Positions 15,265-22,043 of a stretch of DNA of 23,563 nt are shown here, piece by piece. Origin of the DNA: Flavobacteriales bacterium UBA1937 (GTDB lineage: Bacteria > Bacteroidota > Bacteroidia > Flavobacteriales > Weeksellaceae); assembly GCA_002337005.1 (NCBI GenBank), contig DDFD01000054.1, positions 1-23,563 of the forward strand, in the 5' to 3' direction. The notes under the pieces were generated by a model. It was not told the origin of the DNA. It made no database searches and worked only from the letters and a program-made list of their open reading frames with translations. Position 1 is the first letter of the stretch. Every line of letters begins with the position of its first letter. The position numbers were made by a program, and so were the translations under genes.

Positions 15265-16512
15265 TTAAATTGCAGGTAAAATTTTTCCTTTTACTTCTCC
15301 AAAACCTACTCTTATTCCATTTTTTTCCGAAAAACCTCTCATAATGATGGTGTCATTGTCTTCTATAAATTTGCGCTCTTCTCCGTTAGATAATTGTAAA
15401 GGTTCTGTTCCTCGCCAAGTAAGCTCTAGCATAGAACCAAAAGCTGTTTTTTCTGACCCCGAAATTGTTCCACTTGCATAGATGTCGCCAACTTCTACAT
15501 TACAACCATTAATGGTATGATGTGCCAATTGCTGTGCCATATTCCAGTACATAAATTTATAATTACTCTTTGAAATTAGATTTTCTTCGCTGTTTTCTGG
15601 TTGTAAAAAAACTTCTAAATTAATGTCAAAATTTTTATTTCCTTCAAATTTAAGATAGTCTAAAACTTCTGGTTCTTGTTTTGGAGATTCTATTCTAAAA
15701 GGATCTAAAGCTTCTAAAGTAACTACCCAAGGTGAAATAGAACTTCCGAAATTTTTCCCTAAAAAAGGACCAAGTGGTACATATTCCCAACTCTGGATGT
15801 CTCTTGCACTCCAATCATTGAAAATCACCATCCCAAAAATAGCATTTTCTGCTTCGGCGGTAGAAATGCTTTCACCAAGATTGGTGTTTTTGTTAACAAT
15901 AAATGCCATTTCTAGCTCAAAATCTAACTGTTTAGAAGCTTCAAAGATTGGTTTTTCTGCATCTGCAGGTTTCATTTGACCTTTCGGACGATGGATGTTT
16001 ACTCCAGAAACTACAATAGAAGATGCTCTACCGTGATAACCTACTGGTAAATGCTTCCAATTGGGAAGCAACGCATTTGCAGGATCTCGAAACATTTTGC
16101 CAACATTGGTGGCGTGTTCTATGCTGCTGTAAAAATCGGTGTAATTAGCAACGTGAATAGGCATCATCATTTCTACTTCTTCCACATCGAAAAAACAACT
16201 TTCTAGCGCTTCTTCGTCTTTAGAAAGTATAGAATTTTCCAATAATAATTCTTGAATTTTTAAACGAACAACATTGGTTACAGGTTTTCCCAATTCTATA
16301 AACTCATTTAAGGTATAGCCTTCGAAAACGTTTTCGTCAAGTCCTTCAATTTCATCTAAAAATCCCAATTCATACAAGCCAGCTAAATCTATAATTTGAT
16401 CTCCAATTCTGGTGGCGCAGGCAATATATTCTTTGCCAAAAACGCCAACACCAAAAGGAATGTTGTAAATAGAAAAATCAGAATTTTGATGATAATTAAT
16501 AAAAGATTTCAT
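15265..16512 (-). CDS. fahA: Fumarylacetoacetase
   Basis: The 415-aa protein hydrolyses fumarylacetoacetate to fumarate and acetoacetate, the last step of tyrosine catabolism. The metal ligands and catalytic residues of the mouse enzyme appear at the same numbers: Asp126 and His133 in NYTDFYSSIEHATNVG, Glu199 and Glu201 in LDFELEMAF, Asp233 in FNDWSARDIQ and Lys253 in FLGKNFGSS. The length and both domains (N-terminal SH3-like part, C-terminal FAH fold) are complete. It starts 78 bases after hppD, the largest gap in the operon, and overlaps nothing. Cytoplasmic. Confidence 0.96.
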   Translation of the reverse strand: MKSFINYHQNSDFSIYNIPFGVGVFGKEYIACATRIGDQIIDLAGLYELGFLDEIEGLDENVFEGYTLNEFIELGKPVTNVVRLKIQELLLENSILSKDEEALESCFFDVEEVEMMMPIHVANYTDFYSSIEHATNVGKMFRDPANALLPNWKHLPVGYHGRASSIVVSGVNIHRPKGQMKPADAEKPIFEASKQLDFELEMAFIVNKNTNLGESISTAEAENAIFGMVIFNDWSARDIQSWEYVPLGPFLGKNFGSSISPWVVTLEALDPFRIESPKQEPEVLDYLKFEGNKNFDINLEVFLQPENSEENLISKSNYKFMYWNMAQQLAHHTINGCNVEVGDIYASGTISGSEKTAFGSMLELTWRGTEPLQLSNGEERKFIEDNDTIIMRGFSEKNGIRVGFGEVKGKILPAI

Positions 16513-16590
16513 TAAGATTGTTGTTTTAATAGTAACCCTTTCAAAGTTACGAACTTTAAAAGGGTAAATTGTATTTTTTATTAAAGAAGA

Positions 16591-17721
16591 TTATAAATTT
16601 CCTCTTCTGGCTTGTTCTCTTTCTAATGCTTCGAATAACGCTTTGAAGTTTCCAGCTCCGAAACTCTGCGCGCCGTGTCTTTCTATAATTTCGTAGAAAA
16701 GAGTAGGGCGGTCTTCTACTGGTTTGGTGAAAATTTGCAAGAGATAGCCTTCTTCGTCACGGTCAATTAGAATGCCTAAATTTTGAAGTTTTTTAAGATC
16801 TTCACTGATGGTTCCCACTCTTTCAGGAATCATTTCGTAGTAAGCATTTGGCGGTGCTGATAGGAATTCTACCCCTCTTTTTTTAAGTTCGGTTACGGTG
16901 TGTATGATGTCTTTGGTAGCCACTGCAATGTGTTGTACTCCTTCTCCTTCATAGAAATCTAGATATTCTTCAATTTGAGATTTTTTTTGTCCTTCCGCAG
17001 GTTCATTTATAGGGAATTTAGCAAAGCCATTTCCGTTGCTCATTACTTTACTCATTAATGCAGAATATTCTGTGCTGATTTGTTTGTCATCAAAAGAGAG
17101 AATATTTACAAATCCCATCACTTCTTCGTACCATTTTACTACAGGAATCATTCTGTCCCAACCTACATTTCCTACACAATGATCTACATACAAAAGTCCA
17201 GTTTCGGATGGTTGATAATCAGACTCCCACTTTACGAAGCCAGGCATAAAAATTCCGTTGTAGTTTTTACGTTCAATAAACATATGCACTGTTTCTCCAT
17301 AAGTGTAGATTCCTGACATTCTTACTTCTCCGTTATCATCTTTAAGAGTTATTGGTTCTTGGTAAGGTTTTCCGCCACGTTTAGTAGTTTCTTCAAAGGC
17401 TTTGTAGGCATCTTCTACCCAAAGTGCAAGAACTTTTACACCATCTCCGTGTTTTTTTACGTGTTCAGAAATTGGGTGATCAGATTTTAGCGCTGTAGTT
17501 AAAATGAGTCTTATTTTACCTTGTTGCAAAACATAAGAAACTCTGTCTTTTACACCAGTTTCTGGGCCTGCATAAGCTACACTTTGGAAACCAAAAGCGG
17601 TTTTGTAATAATGAGCAGATTGTTTTGCATTTCCTACGTAGAACTCTATGTAATCTGTTCCGTGAATGGGCAAGAAATTTTCTGCTTGTGAAATTTTTTC
17701 TGCAAATGTTAATGTTGCCAT
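16591..17721 (-). CDS. hppD: 4-hydroxyphenylpyruvate dioxygenase
   Basis: The 376-aa enzyme converts 4-hydroxyphenylpyruvate, the transamination product of tyrosine, to homogentisate. It has two glyoxalase/vicinal-oxygen-chelate halves. The iron-binding triad is visible as His181 (YVDHCVGN), His264 (GVQHIAVAT) and Glu344 (LFYEIIERHG). The C-terminal helix (GNFKALFEALEREQ) that covers the active site is intact. It begins 27 bases after the hmgA stop, so it is cotranscribed with it. The product is the substrate of HmgA, encoded just upstream. Confidence 0.97.
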   Translation of the reverse strand: MATLTFAEKISQAENFLPIHGTDYIEFYVGNAKQSAHYYKTAFGFQSVAYAGPETGVKDRVSYVLQQGKIRLILTTALKSDHPISEHVKKHGDGVKVLALWVEDAYKAFEETTKRGGKPYQEPITLKDDNGEVRMSGIYTYGETVHMFIERKNYNGIFMPGFVKWESDYQPSETGLLYVDHCVGNVGWDRMIPVVKWYEEVMGFVNILSFDDKQISTEYSALMSKVMSNGNGFAKFPINEPAEGQKKSQIEEYLDFYEGEGVQHIAVATKDIIHTVTELKKRGVEFLSAPPNAYYEMIPERVGTISEDLKKLQNLGILIDRDEEGYLLQIFTKPVEDRPTLFYEIIERHGAQSFGAGNFKALFEALEREQARRGNL

Positions 17722-17748
17722 ATCTATTTGTTTATCAATTTTTTAAAA

Positions 17749-18900
17749 TTATTCTAGCCAACTGGTTTTGTAACTAGGGTCTTCAATTTTTAGGGCTTCT
17801 TGGGTGATTTTTAATGGTCTGAAAGGATCTACCATTACGGCGTATTCATCTGTGAATTTTTTGCCAATGCTTCTTTCCATAGCACCAGGATGAGGTCCGT
17901 GAACAATACCACCAGGATGAAGAGTAAAATCCATTAAATCAATATGATTTCTACTCATAAAATCTCCTTCTGTGTAAAATAAAACCTCGTCACTGTCTAT
18001 ATTGCTGTGATTATAAGGTGCAGGAATTGCCAAAGGATGATAATCATACATTCTGGCAACAAAGGAACAAACTACAAAATTATGAGCTTCGAAATTTTGA
18101 TGAACAGGAGGCGGTTGATGGATTCTTCCTGTAATGGGTTCGAAATTTTTAATATTGAATTTAAAAGGATAAAAATATCCATCCCAGCCAACTACATCAA
18201 ACGGATGCGTAGCATAAATAAAATCCCAAATTAGATTTTCCTTTTTCACTTTGATTAAAAAATCTCCCTTTTCGTTTTTAGGCTCAGTAAAAGTGGGCGC
18301 TATAATATCTCTTTCACAAAAAGGAGAGTGCTCTAGAAGTTGACCAAATTGGTTTCTATATCTTTTCGGAGTATAAATTGGCGAATGACTTTCAATAAAA
18401 AAGAGTGCATTTTCTGACGAAGAAAATTCAAATTGGTAAATTGTACCTCTTGGAATGATTAAATAATCACCTACGCTAAATTCCAAATTTCCGATAAAAG
18501 TTTTGAGAATCCCAGAACCTTCGTGTACAAAGAAAAGCTCATCGCATTCTGCATTTTTGTAGAAATACTCTGGTGAAGATTTTGGCTTTGCCAATCCCAT
18601 TTTTAGGTCGTTGTTCAACATCAGTACTTTTCTACTCTCCAAAAAATCTTCTTCTGGCGTTACATTTTTCCCTTTAAACATTCTTGGGATAATGTTTTTA
18701 TCAATGGCCATTTTTGGGGTAACATCTTTATAAATATTGGCTTCCTTAATCTGTGTAGGCCTGTGAATATGGTAAAGCAAAGAAGAAATTCCGCTAAAGC
18801 CTTCTGTACCAAAAAGTTGTTCGTAGTAGAATTGGTCTTCTTTAGATTTAAAAACCGTATGCCTTTTTTGCGGGATATTCCCAAGTTGAACATATCTCAT
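17749..18900 (-). CDS. hmgA: Homogentisate 1,2-dioxygenase
   Basis: The protein is 383 aa from the ATG at 18900 (MRYVQLGNIPQKRHTVF). An open frame extends 16 codons further but crosses the promoter and is rejected. It opens the ring of homogentisate to 4-maleylacetoacetate with O2 and Fe(II). Probable metal ligands are His298 and Glu305 (PYNHSNIDSDEVLFY) and a histidine of HGPHPG (334 or 337), in the C-terminal cupin half. The protein is shorter than the mammalian enzyme, which is usual for Bacteroidetes. It is the first gene of the operon and has a clear promoter with a dyad over the -33 element. Confidence 0.94.
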   Translation of the reverse strand: MRYVQLGNIPQKRHTVFKSKEDQFYYEQLFGTEGFSGISSLLYHIHRPTQIKEANIYKDVTPKMAIDKNIIPRMFKGKNVTPEEDFLESRKVLMLNNDLKMGLAKPKSSPEYFYKNAECDELFFVHEGSGILKTFIGNLEFSVGDYLIIPRGTIYQFEFSSSENALFFIESHSPIYTPKRYRNQFGQLLEHSPFCERDIIAPTFTEPKNEKGDFLIKVKKENLIWDFIYATHPFDVVGWDGYFYPFKFNIKNFEPITGRIHQPPPVHQNFEAHNFVVCSFVARMYDYHPLAIPAPYNHSNIDSDEVLFYTEGDFMSRNHIDLMDFTLHPGGIVHGPHPGAMERSIGKKFTDEYAVMVDPFRPLKITQEALKIEDPSYKTSWLE

Positions 18901-18919
18901 AATGAACTTGTGATTTTGA

Positions 18920-18948
18920 CAAATATAAAAATTTCGGGCAAACAACAA
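18920..18948 (-). promoter_or_regulatory. hmgA: Promoter of the tyrosine catabolic operon
   Basis: On the minus strand TTG (18948-18946) and TATATTTG (18927-18920) are 18 bases apart, a full match to the Bacteroidetes consensus. The -7 box lies 19 bases before the hmgA ATG. Confidence 0.78.
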
Positions 18949-18969
18949 AGTTTTTATTATAAAACTTGT
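18945..18969. promoter_or_regulatory. Imperfect dyad over the -33 element of hmgA
   Basis: A 25-base stretch has symmetric outer arms ACAA / TTGT and inner TTT / AAA around a TA-T-TA centre; 9 of 12 pairs match. It overlaps the TTG at 18946-18948, which suits a repressor or a ligand-responsive regulator. The protein is unknown. Confidence 0.35.
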
Positions 18970-19040
18970 AACTGCTTTGTTCTAAGCATTAAACATAATA
19001 TTTTATCAAGAAAAATAATCCCCAAAATGATGTTAAGCAT

Positions 19041-19077
19041 AAAAAAATCTTCTGTTTTTTAATCAAACAGAAGATTT
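19041..19077 (-). terminator. Terminator of the aguA gene
   Basis: A perfect 13-bp stem AAATCTTCTGTTT / AAACAGAAGATTT with a 7-base loop is followed by a run of T on the minus strand, about 45 bases after the aguA stop. Confidence 0.88.
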
Positions 19078-19122
19078 ATTATTAGAATTTCAACACTTAT
19101 TTTGTGATGAAAAATTGATTTT

Positions 19123-20232
19123 TTAGATAAGAGGTTCTTGTTGGCTTAAACAATGGAAACTTCCCAATCCCCAAATAATTTCGGTAGAATCTATACCCAC
19201 TACTTTTCTTTCTGGGAAACATTTTTGGATAATTTCTAAAGCAATTTCGTCTTTGCTACATCTGTAAGTTGGTACAATTACATGATGGTTCGAAATGTAA
19301 AAGTTAGCGTAAGATGCTGGTAATCTTTGATCTTCCCAATACACAGGATCTGGCATTGGTAACTCAATAATATTTAAAGGAGTATCATCTAATAATTTCA
19401 TTTCTTGCAATTCTCTAAGGTTGGTTTGCAAAATTTCGTAGTTTTCGTCTTCAGGATTGTCTTCTACAACAGTGAGAACGGTGTTTTCGTTTACAAAACG
19501 AACGGTGTCATCTATGTGTCCATCAGTATCATCGCCGATAATTCCGTCGCTTACCCAAAGAACTTGCTCTTGTCCGTAGAAATTTTTCAGATATTCTTCA
19601 ATTTCTTCTTTTGAAAGATGTGGATTTCTATTTTTGTTTAAAAGACAAGATTTTGAGGTTAGAATTGTTCCTTTACCGTTAAATTCTACGCTTCCGCCTT
19701 CCATTACAATTCCGGGATGGAAAACGGGAATGTCAAATTCTTTCCCGATTTTTGTAGGAATTACATCGTCTAAATCAAACGGAGGATATTTGTTTCCCCA
19801 AGCGTTGTAGCTCCAATCTACAATTACTTTTTCAGGTTCATTTCCATTTTTGTTAATGAGAAATGCAGGGCCGTGATCTCTGCACCAAGCATCGTTGGTT
19901 TCGTGGAAATAGAATTCTATATTTTCGAGATTTGCACCGGCTTGCATAATACAATCTATTGCAAATTTTCTCATTTCTTCGTCTTTTACATTAATTCTTA
20001 CAAACTCATCTTCCGAAAGAATTTTGATGAATTGACAATAATAAGGATAAATTTCTTCTAATTTCCCTGGCCAAGATTCTTCTTTGTGAGGCCAAGAAAG
20101 CCAAGTTGCTTCGTGTTCTTCCCATTCTGCGGGGAAAAAGTAGCCTAGTTGTTTCGGAGTTCTTTGTCCGAAGTCCGAAGTCCGAAGTCCGAAGTTTGAT
20201 GTGTTCGTATGATTACCGTTTTCGTTATTCAT
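19123..20232 (-). CDS. aguA: Agmatine deiminase
   Basis: The 369-aa enzyme (porphyromonas-type peptidyl-arginine deiminase family) hydrolyses agmatine to N-carbamoylputrescine and ammonia. Family features are FPAEWEEHEATWLSWPH (33-49), WCRDHGPAF (116-124), EGGSVEFNGKGT (178-189), GDDTDGHIDDTVRF with His239, and the catalytic Cys361 in GLGSFHCLSQQEP. Substrate choice is inferred from the nearby N-carbamoylputrescine amidase gene. The first 25 residues (NENGNHTNTSNFGLRTSDFG) are not family sequence: they are encoded partly by four tandem copies of a 7-base unit. No other start lies between the repeats and the conserved part, so the ATG at 20232 is the only one visible. It begins 4 bases after the stop of the upstream membrane protein gene. 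Confidence 0.93.
   Translation of the reverse strand: MNNENGNHTNTSNFGLRTSDFGQRTPKQLGYFFPAEWEEHEATWLSWPHKEESWPGKLEEIYPYYCQFIKILSEDEFVRINVKDEEMRKFAIDCIMQAGANLENIEFYFHETNDAWCRDHGPAFLINKNGNEPEKVIVDWSYNAWGNKYPPFDLDDVIPTKIGKEFDIPVFHPGIVMEGGSVEFNGKGTILTSKSCLLNKNRNPHLSKEEIEEYLKNFYGQEQVLWVSDGIIGDDTDGHIDDTVRFVNENTVLTVVEDNPEDENYEILQTNLRELQEMKLLDDTPLNIIELPMPDPVYWEDQRLPASYANFYISNHHVIVPTYRCSKDEIALEIIQKCFPERKVVGIDSTEIIWGLGSFHCLSQQEPLI
20167..20194. repeat. Four tandem copies of a 7-bp unit inside the start of aguA
   Basis: The plus strand reads TCCGAAG four times without change (28 bases). It lies 12-21 codons inside aguA. Because 7 is not a multiple of 3, loss or gain of one unit would shift the reading frame. 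Confidence 0.95.
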
Positions 20233-20236
20233 TTTT

Positions 20237-20743
20237 TTATTTTATTCTAAATCCAACCAATGTAAAAATTGTCTGTTTAATATTATAGTTATTTTTTTTT
20301 AAATATTTTTTAAATCTAATAAAACCATTATTAAATATTTTTTTTGTTGGTAAAAATTTAAATTCTCTTATTTTTTCATTTTCTTTAAATCTGATCTTCC
20401 AAATAAATTCATTATTTACAAAAAAATTAGTTTTACTAATTTCAATAATTGATGAATGCTTGATTTTATAGTATTTCTTTTCTTTTTTTATTAATTCATA
20501 AAAAAAAAATTCATCAAAATAATATTCATTTTCATCAATAACGAATTTTCCAATTCCGAATAAAGATTTTTTAGAAATTTTAGTTTTTTTGTTAAAATCA
20601 ATATCAACTTTGACATATTCTAAATCAGAATTATCAACCCTTTGAGCTTTTAGTATTGGTAAATAAAAATACTTAAAAATTATAAAGAAAACAAAGTACA
20701 CTGTTGTGATAAATAAAAATACAAACAACTTATTTATCTCCAT
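20237..20743 (-). CDS. Membrane-anchored protein of unknown function
   Basis: The 168-aa protein has one N-terminal transmembrane segment (about residues 7-28), a short YLPILKAQRVD linker and about 135 residues with alternating strands and many Lys, Phe and Tyr (KVDIDFNKKTKISKKSLFGIG, then YYKIKHSSIIEISKTNFFVN and IWKIRFKENEKIREFKF). This pattern of seven or so strands and a final helix (FIRFKKYLKKNN) resembles a cytoplasmic PH-like domain, but I do not recognise the family. It is the most AT-rich gene in this part of the window. It ends 4 bases before aguA, so the two may be cotranscribed, and it separates aguA from aguB. Function unknown. Confidence 0.7.
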   Translation of the reverse strand: MEINKLFVFLFITTVYFVFFIIFKYFYLPILKAQRVDNSDLEYVKVDIDFNKKTKISKKSLFGIGKFVIDENEYYFDEFFFYELIKKEKKYYKIKHSSIIEISKTNFFVNNEFIWKIRFKENEKIREFKFLPTKKIFNNGFIRFKKYLKKNNYNIKQTIFTLVGFRIK

Positions 20744-20825
20744 AATTGATATTTTAAATTTTATTTTGATAGAAATTTTTTCTAAGATGTCCTTTGTTTC
20801 AGAGCTTTTATTGGAACAGTTTTTT

Positions 20826-20907
20826 GGCGCAGCCGACCTGAGTGGAGCTCTTTTTTCTTTTTTGCAAAAAAAGAAAAAAAGCGGGAACGGAGGGCGGACA
20901 AGCTGCC
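20826..20907. repeat. GC-rich imperfect inverted repeat with a T6CT6 / A7GA7 core
   Basis: The core TTTTTTCTTTTTT (20851-20863), GC, AAAAAAAGAAAAAAA (20866-20880) forms a near-perfect stem. It is flanked by GC-rich arms that begin with GGCGCAGC (20826) and end with GCTGCC (20907), which also partly pair. Such G/C islands stand out in this AT-rich window. It may be a dispersed repeat or a small structured RNA. Confidence 0.45.
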
Positions 20908-20936
20908 ATAAAAAAAATTAGTCATCACTTTTTTAA

Positions 20937-20988
20937 CTACCCCGTCAAAATTTTTTATAAAAATTTTGCCACCCCTTCAAAGAAGGGG
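20937..20988. repeat. REP-like element: CCCCTTC/GAAGGGG hairpin with AT-rich palindrome
   Basis: A perfect CCCCTTC-AAA-GAAGGGG hairpin (20972-20988) follows a perfect 10-bp inverted repeat CAAAATTTTT-TAT-AAAAATTTTG (20946-20968), with CTACCCCGT on the outer left side. From memory, similar 'GGGGTGGC... TTGACGGGGT' intergenic repeats are dispersed in many Bacteroidetes genomes. It lies 23 bases after the aguB stop and might also stop transcription. Confidence 0.6.
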
Positions 20989-21010
20989 AATTTTCACCAA
21001 ACATCCAACT

Positions 21011-21886
21011 TTAATCCTCGTCTATAAACCTTTTCGTAATCGGTTGGTAAGAATCTATTCTTCTGTCTCTTAAAAACGGCCAGTGTTTTCTGAAATAATC
21101 TGTTTGAGATAAATCTAATTCGGTAACTACCACTTCCTCTTGGTCGTGAGAAGCCAAGTACAATAATTTTCCTTGAGCATTAGCTACAAAACTCCCGCCC
21201 CAGAATTTCATAGCGCCATCTTGTTCAAAACCCACTCTGTTTACCGAAACTACAGGCACTCCATTAGCAACTGCGTGACTTCTTTGGATGGTTTGCCAAG
21301 CATTATATTGGTCAGTATTGGTTTCTTCGTCTTGATCGGTTGCCCAACCAATGGCTGTTGGATAGAACATAATTTCTGCGCCCATTAATGCAGTGATTCT
21401 GGAAGCTTCTGGATACCATTGATCCCAACAAATCAATACCCCAATTTTTGCAAATTTGGTTTGAAAAACTTTGTATCCTAAATCTCCCGGCGTGAAATAG
21501 AATTTTTCATAAAAAGCAGGGTCATCAGGAATGTGCATTTTTCTGTATTTACCCAAATAAGTTCCGTCTGCATCAATGATTGCAGTAGTATTATGATACA
21601 AACCCTCGGTTCTTTTTTCAAAAAGGGAAGCGATAATTACTACGCCTAATTCTTTGGCAATTTCGCTCAAAGCATTGGTAGAAGGTCCTGGAATGGCTTC
21701 TGCTAAATCAAAATTGTCATAATCCTCTACATCACAAAAATAAAGTGACGTAAAAAGTTCTTGCAAACAAACAATTTGAGCACCTTTTGCAGCGGCTTCT
21801 CTTACTTTTTCGATGGCTTTTTGCAGATTGGCTTCTTTATCTTTTACACAGGTCATTTGCACTGTGCCTACTTTTACTTTTGACAT
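21011..21886 (-). CDS. aguB: N-carbamoylputrescine amidase
   Basis: The 291-aa enzyme (carbon-nitrogen hydrolase family) cleaves N-carbamoylputrescine to putrescine, CO2 and ammonia, completing the agmatine pathway begun by AguA. The catalytic triad is clear: Glu43 (CLQELF), Lys116 (GKYRKMHIP) and Cys153 (VLICWDQWYPE). The PDDPAFYEKFYFTPGD stretch (120-135) is typical of this subfamily. I chose the ATG at 21886 (MSKVKVGTVQ), because the 11 codons before it are not conserved. TATTTTTG at 21928-21935 is a probable -7 box. In many relatives aguA and aguB are adjacent; here repeats and an unknown gene lie between them. Confidence 0.95.
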   Translation of the reverse strand: MSKVKVGTVQMTCVKDKEANLQKAIEKVREAAAKGAQIVCLQELFTSLYFCDVEDYDNFDLAEAIPGPSTNALSEIAKELGVVIIASLFEKRTEGLYHNTTAIIDADGTYLGKYRKMHIPDDPAFYEKFYFTPGDLGYKVFQTKFAKIGVLICWDQWYPEASRITALMGAEIMFYPTAIGWATDQDEETNTDQYNAWQTIQRSHAVANGVPVVSVNRVGFEQDGAMKFWGGSFVANAQGKLLYLASHDQEEVVVTELDLSQTDYFRKHWPFLRDRRIDSYQPITKRFIDED

Positions 21887-21927
21887 TTTTTGGAATTTTA
21901 AATTTCTAATTTTATACAAATTCTGTG

Positions 21928-21935
21928 CAAAAATA
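21928..21935 (-). promoter_or_regulatory. -7 box of aguB
   Basis: TATTTTTG on the minus strand matches TAnnTTTG and lies about 41 bases before the ATG. No TTG is seen at 17-23 bases upstream. Confidence 0.45.
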
Positions 21936-21987
21936 TGAATTTTTTTAATGCTTAATTAATCCTTGGTTATCAGTAATTTTTTATAAC

Positions 21988-22020
21988 AAAAAAGCCTGCC
22001 CAAAATTTAGACAGACTTTT
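21988..22020 (-). terminator. Terminator of asnB
   Basis: On the minus strand AAAAGTCTGTC pairs with GGCAGGCTTTT (two G-U pairs) and is followed by T residues, 24 bases after the asnB stop. Confidence 0.78.
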
Positions 22021-22043
22021 CTTCATATCAAATATAAATTTTC

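Noticed and set aside
20842..21027. Plus-strand frames containing KKRKKAGTEGGQAA
   Set aside because: This protein string is the translation of the repeat element at 20,826-20,907; such frames are common false genes in Bacteroidetes.
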